This document shows, piece by piece, positions 1 through 6,279 of a DNA stretch of 8,061 nt; the first letter of the stretch is position 1; each line of letters starts with the position of its first letter. Position numbers and translations under genes: made by a program. The notes beneath the pieces are model-generated. The model was given only the letters and a program-made list of their open reading frames with translations. It was not told the origin of the DNA and did no database searches. The DNA comes from Deltaproteobacteria bacterium (GTDB taxonomy: Bacteria; Desulfobacterota; Syntrophia; Syntrophales; UBA2210): assembly GCA_019314085.1 (NCBI GenBank), contig JAFCZZ010000053.1, forward strand, positions 1-8,061, in the 5' to 3' direction.

Positions 1-576
1 GGCGACACCGGGGGGATCGAATTCCTGCACCTTGGCAAGGGTTTCTTCAACGAAGACCGGCTCCACATTCTCTATGGTGGCGATTTCCTCGAGAGTTGCC
101 ACCAGGTACCCATCACCGTTCAGGTTGCCTATGATCTGCTCACCCACCCGCCGTTCCACATCGACCAGATGCGACATGCTGAGCTGCCACAGGAGGTGAT
201 CCGACAGAGATTTCCCCTTGGTAAGCATATTCTCGAAAGGTGGTGCATCCACATCCTCGCGACTATGGGGGACGCCCATGGGCCCAAAATCTTCGAGATA
301 GCTGTCCCAGTCAAAATCCTCCTTTCCATCCCCCTCTCCGGTGATCTCCTTCGTCGTTGCCTCGACCTTCATGTCTTCAATTTCCGGAACGATTTCCGTC
401 TCCGGGTCGCTGTCGCCAGTCCGATCTTCGAGGAGGGGGTTTTCTTCCAGTTCCTGGTTGATGGCATCAACCAGTTCTATTCTCGAAAGCTGCAGAAGCT
501 TGATCGACTGTTGCAGCTGCGGCGTCATAACCAGTTGCTGCGTCAGTTTCAAATTCTGTTTAAGCTCAAAAACCAT
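1..576 (-). CDS. rpoN: RNA polymerase sigma-54 factor, N-terminal part (cut by window edge)
   Basis: This is the first 192 codons of the alternative sigma factor that directs RNA polymerase to -24/-12 promoters and needs an AAA+ activator to open them. The frame is open from ATG at 576 to base 1, so the C-terminal DNA-binding half (RpoN box) lies outside the window. Residues 5-50 are the Gln/Leu-rich activator-responsive region I, with LTQQLVMTPQLQQSIKLLQL and ELEENPLLE. Residues 51-115 are the acidic, variable region II. From about 120 the core-binding domain begins, with LSDHLLWQLS, IIGNLNGDGYL and VQEFDPPGVA, all characteristic of the family. A weak purine-rich ribosome site (GGAAGG, AGAAGAG) precedes the ATG. 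The gene starts 56 bp after lptB, the neighbour typical of deltaproteobacteria and also found in enterics. It is probably the last visible gene of the lptC-lptA-lptB-rpoN transcript. Confidence 0.96.
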   Translation of the reverse strand, partial: MVFELKQNLKLTQQLVMTPQLQQSIKLLQLSRIELVDAINQELEENPLLEDRTGDSDPETEIVPEIEDMKVEATTKEITGEGDGKEDFDWDSYLEDFGPMGVPHSREDVDAPPFENMLTKGKSLSDHLLWQLSMSHLVDVERRVGEQIIGNLNGDGYLVATLEEIATIENVEPVFVEETLAKVQEFDPPGVA

Positions 577-632
577 TATCTCTTCTGCCTTCCATCCGGG
601 AAAGGAGTCCGTTCAGTATGGATGGACAATAC

Positions 633-1355
633 CTATAGATCAAAGTCCTTCCCAAGGTAAATCCTGCGGGCGACTTCACTGCCCGCGATAGCATCCGGAT
701 CACCCTCGATCAGGATCGTACCCTCGTTTACGATATATGCCCTGTCACATACCTTGAGTGTTTCCCTTACATTATGATCGGAAATCAGAACCCCTATCCC
801 CTTTGACCGCAGGGTACGGATAATGTCCTGGATGTCCGCCACTGCTATCGGATCAATGCCCGCAAAGGGCTCGTCGAGGAGTATGTACTGCGGTGATGTA
901 ACCAGTGCTCGCGTAATCTCGACCCGCCTGCGCTCGCCGCCCGAGAGTGAGTATGCCATGTTCTTTGCAAGCCCCGTAAGATCCAATTCTTTAAGAAGTT
1001 CGCGCAGTCTCTCCTTACGTTCTCCTTTGTCTATGTACAGTGTTTCCAGAATGGCCATTATGTTTTCTTCAACGGTGAGTTTCCGGAATACCGACGCCTC
1101 CTGCGGGAGATAATTGATCCCCCTTCGCGCCCTCATATACATCGGATACTGGCTGACATCCTCACCATTCAGCAGGACATCCCCGCTATCCGGCCGTATC
1201 AACCCCACTATTATGTAAAAGGTTGTTGTCTTCCCTGCCCCATTCGGCCCCAGGAGACCGACCACCTCACCTCGGTGAACCTCCAGGTTGATATTATCAA
1301 CAACCCGTCGCCCATCGTAGGCCTTTACCAGTTCCGTTGCAAGTAGCTTTTCCAA
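633..1355 (-). CDS. lptB: LPS export ABC transporter ATP-binding protein LptB
   Basis: This is the cytoplasmic ATPase of the LptB2FGC complex, which extracts LPS from the inner membrane and pushes it across the periplasm. The 240 residues match the usual family length. Visible motifs are Walker A GPNGAGKT (36-43), the Q-loop Gln85 in [10 protein letters not shown], signature LSGGE (137-141), Walker B YILLDEP (157-163) and the switch His194 in ISDHN. Early family hallmarks include TFYIIVGLI and the [16 protein letters not shown] stretch, which separates LptB from other ABC ATPases such as LivF. The start is TTG at 1355, served by AGGTGA nine bases upstream. An in-frame TGA at 1365-1367 rules out a longer protein. 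The gene lies 43 bp after lptA and 56 bp before rpoN. The permeases LptF and LptG are not in this window. Confidence 0.95.
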   Translation of the reverse strand: MEKLLATELVKAYDGRRVVDNINLEVHRGEVVGLLGPNGAGKTTTFYIIVGLIRPDSGDVLLNGEDVSQYPMYMRARRGINYLPQEASVFRKLTVEENIMAILETLYIDKGERKERLRELLKELDLTGLAKNMAYSLSGGERRRVEITRALVTSPQYILLDEPFAGIDPIAVADIQDIIRTLRSKGIGVLISDHNVRETLKVCDRAYIVNEGTILIEGDPDAIAGSEVARRIYLGKDFDL

Positions 1356-1398
1356 AGATTCAGTTCACCTGATCATGCGATCTGTTGTTCTTGTTATC

Positions 1399-2028
1399 CT
1401 ATTGCGTGTCATCCTCGAGTACTTTATCCTTAGGGGTTTCATCCTTAGGAGCGACATCCTTAGGCGTGCTCTCCTTAGGATAGATAGTAGCGGTTACCCT
1501 CTTTTTTTTGCCGGAGCTCTCAACAATCCCCCTATTTTCATTCAGGAATACGGTGACCTTGTCTCCCGTGATCACGTTATCCCCCTCCCGCATCACGGTG
1601 TTACCGGTCACAACAACCGTCTGACTGGCATTATGGAAGACGGCCTTCTCTCCGGTAACGGTCCTTTCCCCCTTTTTCATATTAACGTTGCCCCTCAGTT
1701 CAATCCTCTTTATCTTTCCCGTGTTCATCGTTACGCCGGGTGGGCCCTTTTTGTCACCGCTCTTTTTGTCATCGCTCTTCTTGTCATAGTAGAGATACAG
1801 TTTATCCCCATGTAACACCGCATCATCCTGCGTGGCCACGACATTGCCGGAGAAGATCACGAGGGCCTTGTCATCATAAGCCTCCAGACGATCGGAGGTT
1901 ATCTGTATAGGACTTTTAGAGTCTGTCTTTATGGAACTGGAACTTTCGGCCCCGCACACACCTCCTGGTACGGCAAGGAAAAGGATCACCACAAACAGCA
2001 GCAGTATCGGCAAAAATCTCTTTTTCAT
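1399..2028 (-). CDS. lptA: Periplasmic LPS transport protein LptA (OstA family)
   Basis: This is the periplasmic bridge protein whose stacked beta-jellyroll units carry LPS from LptC to LptD. From the ATG at 2028 it is 209 residues. It opens with MKKRFLPILLLF, a Sec signal peptide of about 27 residues that probably ends near VCGA-ES. The OstA core spans roughly residues 40-182, with repeated strands such as IQITSDRLEAYDD, VIFSGNVVATQ, IELRGNVNMKKGERTVTGEKAVF and VVVTGNTVMREGDNVITGDKVTVFL. Two additions are unusual: a Lys/Asp-rich insert at about 82-95 (KKSDDKKSGDKKG) and a C-terminal tail of PKD repeats. The alternative ATG at 2055 overlaps the lptC stop (ATGA) but lacks a good ribosome site and would put nine polar residues before the signal peptide. 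The ATG at 2028 has GGGGAG nine bases upstream (2038-2043), so I prefer it. Confidence 0.9.
   Translation of the reverse strand: MKKRFLPILLLFVVILFLAVPGGVCGAESSSSIKTDSKSPIQITSDRLEAYDDKALVIFSGNVVATQDDAVLHGDKLYLYYDKKSDDKKSGDKKGPPGVTMNTGKIKRIELRGNVNMKKGERTVTGEKAVFHNASQTVVVTGNTVMREGDNVITGDKVTVFLNENRGIVESSGKKKRVTATIYPKESTPKDVAPKDETPKDKVLEDDTQ
1428..1479 (-). repeat. Four 15-bp repeats encoding the PKD/E tail of LptA
   Basis: The heptamer CCTAAGG (minus strand) occurs at 1428-1434, 1443-1449, 1458-1464 and 1473-1479, exactly 15 bp apart. Each copy encodes Pro-Lys plus an acidic residue, giving the pentapeptide series PKEST, PKDVA, PKDET, PKDKV. The bases between copies differ, while the heptamer, codon choice included, is fixed. 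This looks like recent tandem expansion of a flexible charged tail, although selection on the peptide alone cannot be excluded. Confidence 0.85.
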
Positions 2029-2051
2029 ATATTCAGGCTCCCCATATATAC

Positions 2052-2609
2052 TCATCTCTCTATTGTTGCGATGACACCGGACAACAGGGTTATTTCCTTG
2101 CTTTTCAGCGAGAGGTTCATGCCGGTACCTCTCACATCGGCACCGGGACGTGTCATCTTCACGGCATCCTTCGTATGGATCATCCCATCGCCACCGTTAT
2201 CGGTATAGTGGAGGGTGGCCGTTTCAAAGCGGGCGCCTCCGTCCGAGAGAGCGACCACGTCCCCCTTTATTTCCATATCCTTCGTGTCGGTATGCATGGA
2301 ACCATTTTTCCCCGTTATCACATAGACTTCGCCATTGGAAAAGAGAAGCCGTATCTCGACATTCTCAAAGAGGGTAACGTCATCTTTTTTGGTATACGTG
2401 GCGGTGTCCGCACTGATTTCCCATGTCAGGTCAGGATTGCCCACCTCGGTATAGTGAAAATCCTTTATCTGAAGATCGACCTTGTCCGAAAGGACCTTCA
2501 GGGCACTCCCCTCCTTGTGGCTCGTGCCGAGTATATACAGAAACAGCACGCCGGCGAGGAGAATGCCTCCCCCGACGAACAGCTTCTTGGCAGATATTTT
2601 TTCCAGCAA
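2052..2609 (-). CDS. lptC: LPS export protein LptC
   Basis: LptC is the bitopic inner-membrane protein that takes LPS from LptB2FG and hands it to LptA. The 185 residues fit the family (about 180-200). A short basic N-terminus (MLEKISAKK) is followed by one membrane span at about 10-28 (LFVGGGILLAGVLFLYILG), then a periplasmic beta-jellyroll with the expected strand pattern: VDLQIKDFHYTEVGNPDLTWEIS, ATYTKKDDVTLFENVEIRLLF, SMHTDTKDMEIKGDVVALSDGGARFET and GADVRGTGMNLSLKSKEITLL. The start is TTG at 2609, with only a weak GGA seven bases upstream, and an in-frame TAA at 2613-2615 blocks extension. The stop overlaps a possible upstream ATG of lptA. The gene follows a 181-bp regulatory gap and is the first gene of the lptC-lptA-lptB-rpoN run. 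Confidence 0.9.
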   Translation of the reverse strand: MLEKISAKKLFVGGGILLAGVLFLYILGTSHKEGSALKVLSDKVDLQIKDFHYTEVGNPDLTWEISADTATYTKKDDVTLFENVEIRLLFSNGEVYVITGKNGSMHTDTKDMEIKGDVVALSDGGARFETATLHYTDNGGDGMIHTKDAVKMTRPGADVRGTGMNLSLKSKEITLLSGVIATIER

Positions 2610-2612
2610 GGT

Positions 2613-2631
2613 TTAATCCATGGAGATCCTT
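2613..2631 (-). promoter_or_regulatory. Ribosome site plus two-codon mini-ORF (ATG GAT TAA) before lptC
   Basis: AAGGA at 2627-2631 stands five bases before an ATG at 2619-2621, an ideal arrangement. The frame is that of lptC, but the third codon is TAA (2613-2615). The lptC TTG start lies one codon further on. The site may load ribosomes that reinitiate at the TTG, or it may be the original lptC start interrupted by a nonsense change or sequence error. Confidence 0.6.
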
Positions 2632-2660
2632 AACAATTGAAGGGTTCGCTTGTGAGAGCT

Positions 2661-2702
2661 AAAAAAAATGTCCTGCCTGTGCATATCATCACGCAAGCAG
2701 GA
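2661..2702 (-). terminator. Intrinsic terminator or attenuator between kdsC and lptC
   Basis: Read on the minus strand, TCCTGCUUG (2702-2694) pairs with a 3' arm ending at GCAGGA (2676-2671). This gives nine contiguous pairs, one of them a wobble, then a C-A mismatch, three further pairs and a six-base loop (ATGATA). After two bases comes an uninterrupted run of eight T (2668-2661). On the plus strand no T run follows, so the element acts only on minus-strand transcripts. It lies downstream of the sigma-54 promoter at 2746-2761, so it would end both read-through from kdsC and most transcripts from that promoter unless antitermination occurs. Confidence 0.8.
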
Positions 2703-2745
2703 GAAATATCAAAAACCCGTCTTCTCAAAGCCTCCTGATTTTTTC

Positions 2746-2761
2746 AGCAAGAAATGTACCA
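2746..2761 (-). promoter_or_regulatory. Sigma-54 (-24/-12) promoter upstream of lptC-lptA-lptB-rpoN
   Basis: The minus strand reads TGGTACATTTCTTGCT. This matches the family consensus TGGCAC-N5-TTGC(A/T) at every fixed position except C4 (here T), with exactly ten bases between the GG and GC doublets. Taking the C of GC as -12 puts the start of transcription near 2735. It lies 29 bp past the kdsC stop and points toward lptC. No enhancer-binding or IHF site could be identified with confidence. Confidence 0.68.
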
Positions 2762-2790
2762 TCTAACTGCTACTATGTAAAGCGGAAGTC

Positions 2791-3330
2791 TCACCCTCCG
2801 CCGTCTATCTCATACCGTGCTGTTGCCACGCTCCACGTGCCCTGAGCATTGAGGATCATCTCGCAGATCTCCCTCACGGCACCGGTCCCCCCCTTTTTTT
2901 CCGTGACGTAATCAGCCTGATCCCTGACATACCCGGGCGCATCCGCGACAGCGACCGAGAATCCCACCATCCTGAAGGCGGGAATATCCACTACGTCATC
3001 TCCCATGTACGCAATACATTCGCCCGACAGTTCCCTCTCACCAAGTATTTCTCTCAGCACCTTTCCCTTGTCCTTTACCCCCTGATACACATCCCTGATT
3101 CCGAGTTCATCCGCACGGTATTTCACCACTTGGGATGTCCTTCCGGTCAGAAGCATGACATCGACGCCGCCCCTCATCAGAAGCTTAAGGCCATGGCCAT
3201 CCCTGACGTGGAAATTCTTGGACTCATTCCCCAGATCATCAATAATGATCTTCCCGTCGGTCAACACGCCATCAACATCCAATATCAGGAGAACAATCTT
3301 CTTGAGTTTTTCAGAAAGAGATCTATCCAT
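2791..3330 (-). CDS. kdsC: 3-deoxy-D-manno-octulosonate 8-phosphate phosphatase KdsC
   Basis: This HAD-superfamily enzyme removes phosphate from Kdo-8-phosphate to give Kdo, the sugar joining lipid A to the LPS core. It is 179 residues, a normal length for KdsC. HAD motif I is D18-x-D20 within LDVDGVLTDG; FHVRDGHGL (40-48) is the KdsC-type substrate loop; motif II is Thr62 in LLTGRTS; motif III is the lysine in GVKDKGK (84-90); motif IV is GDDVVDIP (110-117). It has no cap domain, as expected of this tetrameric family. The ATG at 3330 is preceded by GAAGGT six bases upstream, and only 14 bp separate it from kdsA, so the two are surely co-transcribed. The C-terminal 15 residues (WSVATARYEIDGGG) are not conserved family sequence as far as I can recall. 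Confidence 0.95.
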   Translation of the reverse strand: MDRSLSEKLKKIVLLILDVDGVLTDGKIIIDDLGNESKNFHVRDGHGLKLLMRGGVDVMLLTGRTSQVVKYRADELGIRDVYQGVKDKGKVLREILGERELSGECIAYMGDDVVDIPAFRMVGFSVAVADAPGYVRDQADYVTEKKGGTGAVREICEMILNAQGTWSVATARYEIDGGG

Positions 3331-3344
3331 AATCTGACCTTCTT

Positions 3345-4172
3345 TTACCTTTCACCGGTTTTTACAAGCCCGTCTATCTTCTTGAGCATTTCAAGAAGAT
3401 CCGGGAGGGAATCGAGGTAGAGGGAATTGGGACCGTCACACGGAGCGCATTCTGGGTCGGGATAGGTCTCGAGAAACAGGCCATCAATTCCCGTGGCGAT
3501 CGCCGCGCGCGCCAGAAATACCGCCATCTCCCTGTCGCCTCCGGATGAATCTCCGGCACCCCCCGGAAGCTGCACGCTGTGTGTGGCATCAAAGATAACG
3601 GGATAACCCATTTTTCTCACGATGGGAAGCGCTCTCATATCGGCGACAAGGTTGTTGTAGCCAAAGGTCACCCCCCTTTCGGTAATCAGTATGTTGTTAT
3701 TCCCCGCGGAGGTTATCTTCTCCACTATATTCGAGACATCCCACGGGGCGATAAACTGCCCCTTCTTAACATTGACGATACCGGCAGCCCTGGCAACCGC
3801 TGTCAGAAAATCCGTCTGACGGCACAAAAATGCCGGAATCTGCATAATGTCAAGCACCTTCGATGCCTCTTCAATCTCCTCAAAACGATGGACATCTGAG
3901 AGGACGGGAACCCCGAGCCCCTCTCTGATCCCCCTGAGGATATCAAGCCCCTCCTTCAGACCGGGCCCCCGGAAGGAGCCTATGGAGCTCCGATTCGCCT
4001 TGTCATAGGATGCCTTGAAGACAAAGGGGATATTCAGCTCTCCGGTCAGGTCCTTGAGGTACCGGGCTATCTCCTCGGTCTTTACACCGTCTTCGATGAC
4101 ACAGGGACCCGCGATCAGCACAAACGGGGCATCTCCGCCGATCACCATATCATTCAGAATAATCTGCTTCAC
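3345..4172 (-). CDS. kdsA: 3-deoxy-D-manno-octulosonate 8-phosphate synthase KdsA, metal-dependent type
   Basis: KdsA condenses phosphoenolpyruvate with D-arabinose 5-phosphate to Kdo-8-phosphate, the committed step of Kdo synthesis in the cytoplasm. Numbered from GTG at 4172 (275 residues), the TIM barrel shows LIAGPCVIE (19-27), KANRSSIGSFRGPG (58-71), IPAFLCRQTD, NVKKGQFIAPWD, TERGVTFGYNNL and DATHSVQLPGG. Cys24, His198, Glu235 and Asp246 align with the metal ligands of the Aquifex aeolicus enzyme, where the E. coli enzyme has Asn for Cys. This should therefore be a metal-dependent enzyme. Two oddities flank the site: ETYP where ETHP or EVHP is usual, and C-A-P-C at 242-245 just before Asp246. 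GTG at 4181 is possible but has no room for a ribosome site. It lies 98 bp after the TPR gene and 14 bp before kdsC. Confidence 0.95.
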   Translation of the reverse strand: MKQIILNDMVIGGDAPFVLIAGPCVIEDGVKTEEIARYLKDLTGELNIPFVFKASYDKANRSSIGSFRGPGLKEGLDILRGIREGLGVPVLSDVHRFEEIEEASKVLDIMQIPAFLCRQTDFLTAVARAAGIVNVKKGQFIAPWDVSNIVEKITSAGNNNILITERGVTFGYNNLVADMRALPIVRKMGYPVIFDATHSVQLPGGAGDSSGGDREMAVFLARAAIATGIDGLFLETYPDPECAPCDGPNSLYLDSLPDLLEMLKKIDGLVKTGER

Positions 4173-4177
4173 TTTTG

Positions 4178-4187
4178 TCACCCCCCT
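4178..4187 (-). promoter_or_regulatory. Ribosome binding site deciding the kdsA start
   Basis: The minus strand reads AGGGGGGTGA, containing the GGTGA anti-16S core, five bases before GTG at 4172. The other in-frame GTG at 4181 lies inside this site. Just upstream, 4188-4200 is a short perfect inverted repeat (GACAC, 3-base loop, GTGTC) that might affect access to the site. Confidence 0.6.
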
Positions 4188-4270
4188 GACACATGGTGTC
4201 TGCTGACGGTATCAGGTTCATGCCGTACCATTCGCGACCGACCTCCCTGAACCCGAACCGAAATTTAAAA

Positions 4271-6277
4271 CTATCGGTGTTTTTGCTGTAGCATCCGAAT
4301 TCTCATCTGAGGTATCTTGCGCGACGCCTCACGCGAATCGGGGTTAATCTGATACGCGTGAAGATATTCGGCAAGCGCCTCTTCGTACATACCCTTCTTC
4401 TCATAGGCCTGGCCCAACCGGTAGTACACCGTATCGTCTTCCCTGTCGTAGCTGAGGGATGCCTTGTAGTTGGCAATTGCCTTGTCCGTGTCCCCCTTCA
4501 AGGCATAGGCATACCCCAGACCCGCATACAGGCCGGCCTCCTTGGGACTGAGCTTGATCATCTTCTTATAGGCATCTATGGCCTTGCCGTATTGCTTCCC
4601 CTGCAGATAATTATCCGCCAGAATAGTCAAGACCTCCATGGAGGGTTTCTGCGCGGCAAACTTTTCATATTCGGAGAGTGCCTCTTTCTTTTTCCCTGCC
4701 CTGTCATACGCAACGGCAAGGTCATAGTGAATATGCTTGCTCTTCGAGCCGTATCGTACGGCCTTTTTATAATTGGCCGCGGAGTCTTTATAGCGCTTCA
4801 TCTCCCCGTACACAAATCCCATTCTCTCATACAGAAACGCATCTTTCGGCCGGGCCTTTGCCACTTTCTTATACAGGACCATCGCCCTGTCATAGTCTTT
4901 TTTTATCAGATAATATTCGGCGAGCCGCAAACGGGCATCAATATCACCGGGTTTCAGTTTCAAGACCTTCCGATATTCCCCGGCCGCCTTCTCGTACAAC
5001 TTCCCCTTCTCGTACGCCGCGGCAAGGTTGAAGTGTATGACCGGGTCCTTGGGACTGAGGGAGATGGCCTTTCCGTAATTCGCTATCTCCTTCTGCGAGA
5101 TCCCCTTGTTTCCGTATGCAAGTCCTATATTGGCGTACGCGGAGGCGTTCTTGGGTTGTTTTTTTATGACCTTTCTATACATGACGATGGCATCGTCATT
5201 GTTACCCGCCCTGAGATAGGCATCTGCGAGGGCAATCATAACACCCGCATCACCCGGCATCTTCTTCAAGACCTTCTCATACTCCTTGATTGCATCCTTG
5301 TACCTGCCCCTCTTCTCGTACGCCTCAGCCAGGTTGTAGCGGGCAGTGGTACTGTCGGGGTTCAGTTTGAGCGACGCCGCGCTGTTGGCAGCCGCCCTCT
5401 TCCAGTTTCCCAGTTGTGCGTAGGAATAGGCGATATTCGCGTATGCGACATCGTCCTTGGGGTCGATGGCGATGACCTTACGGTAGGTGGATATGGCCTT
5501 CTTGTATTGCTCCGTGGCCATATATACCTTCGAAAGTTCGATGAGGGAGGCAAGATCACCCGGCTTATGTTTTAAGACCTTCTTATATTCCTCAATGCTT
5601 TTGGTGGTCTGGCCGGCCTTTGTGTACAGCCTCGCCAGCATCTTGCGCGCGTTGACGTCATCCGCCTTCATCTGAACGGCACGCTCGAGGTACTCGATCT
5701 GGGATTTCTCCGTTGTGGACCCCCTTGCGAACCGCAGCCAGTCCTGGGGCATGATCTGTACCTCTATCGGGATATATGCCACAACCTCATCCCTGTGCAG
5801 GACCGTGATCCCGAAGAGCTTCTTCTCGTCCGCTATCTTCCCGTCAACCAGTTCGATCCCTTTGAGCAGTACCTCCAGATCGTTTGAGGTCCCTGTCCCC
5901 TCGACATCGACCGCGATCCCCCGGTTGAAGAGGGCGTTCGTCGACACCCTCTTTATGACAAATTCGTCGCGGTATGAGATCTCGAACCGGTCATTCTCCT
6001 CCAATCTGTAGTCCTCGCCATTCTTTTCGATATCGATGTAATGGAGACGGGGGGTCTTGCCCGCAACGGCAACCAGGATAGCGTCCTGCACCCTTGTCAG
6101 GCATGCAAAGCCGCCAATAGTCTTCATCACCGGGGTAAAGGCTATCCCCACGGCAAAAGAGACCAGGACGATAAGAGGGATAATCACCCAGAAATGAAAA
6201 TTGCGCTTTGATCTGTGAGACCGTTTATCTTTTTTCTTTTTATCTTTCTTGTCTGCAGAGTCGTGGTAGTAATCCAT
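4271..6277 (-). CDS. Membrane-anchored tetratricopeptide repeat protein
   Basis: This is a 668-residue protein of unknown specific role. Residues 1-27 form a highly charged cytoplasmic tail (KKDKKKKDKRSHRSKR). A single membrane span follows at about 28-49 (HFWVIIPLIVLVSFAVGIAF), with no cleavage site evident, so the rest should be periplasmic. Residues 50-190 form a beta-rich domain I do not recognise. From about 207 to 647 there are 13 consecutive 34-residue TPR units with the usual pattern (for example YANIAYSYAQLGNWKRAAANSAASLKLNP and YYRLGQAYEKKGMYEEALAEYLHAYQINP), and a basic tail of about 20 residues ends the protein. TPR arrays hold protein partners. The start at 6277 has GAGGA five bases upstream, overlapping the end of xerD, so expression is probably coupled. 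Position before kdsA hints at an envelope-assembly scaffold, but that is inference. Confidence 0.9.
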   Translation of the reverse strand: MDYYHDSADKKDKKKKDKRSHRSKRNFHFWVIIPLIVLVSFAVGIAFTPVMKTIGGFACLTRVQDAILVAVAGKTPRLHYIDIEKNGEDYRLEENDRFEISYRDEFVIKRVSTNALFNRGIAVDVEGTGTSNDLEVLLKGIELVDGKIADEKKLFGITVLHRDEVVAYIPIEVQIMPQDWLRFARGSTTEKSQIEYLERAVQMKADDVNARKMLARLYTKAGQTTKSIEEYKKVLKHKPGDLASLIELSKVYMATEQYKKAISTYRKVIAIDPKDDVAYANIAYSYAQLGNWKRAAANSAASLKLNPDSTTARYNLAEAYEKRGRYKDAIKEYEKVLKKMPGDAGVMIALADAYLRAGNNDDAIVMYRKVIKKQPKNASAYANIGLAYGNKGISQKEIANYGKAISLSPKDPVIHFNLAAAYEKGKLYEKAAGEYRKVLKLKPGDIDARLRLAEYYLIKKDYDRAMVLYKKVAKARPKDAFLYERMGFVYGEMKRYKDSAANYKKAVRYGSKSKHIHYDLAVAYDRAGKKKEALSEYEKFAAQKPSMEVLTILADNYLQGKQYGKAIDAYKKMIKLSPKEAGLYAGLGYAYALKGDTDKAIANYKASLSYDREDDTVYYRLGQAYEKKGMYEEALAEYLHAYQINPDSREASRKIPQMRIRMLQQKHR

Positions 6278-6279
6278 CT

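Noticed and set aside
592..625. Inverted repeat CCATCC/GGATGG upstream of rpoN, considered as a regulatory hairpin
   Set aside because: Only six pairs with a 22-base loop; not distinguishable from chance.
169..691. Plus-strand and alternative-frame ORFs opposite rpoN
   Set aside because: The minus-strand frame through 1-576 encodes an unmistakable sigma-54 N-terminus; the others are overlaps.
2622..2660. Sigma-70 promoter between the terminator and lptC
   Set aside because: No -35/-10 pair with acceptable spacing was found in this short stretch.
4206..4226. Hairpin ACGGCAT-7 nt-ATACCGT between the TPR gene and kdsA, considered as a terminator
   Set aside because: It has one mismatch, a modest stem and no T run after it on the minus strand, so termination is not supported. 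A structural role is possible but unsupported.
4358..5575. Plus-strand open frame of 405 codons opposite the TPR gene
   Set aside because: It lies entirely within the repeat array on the other strand, its protein shows no domain logic, and its length follows from the biased codons of the repeats. No ribosome site or promoter supports it.
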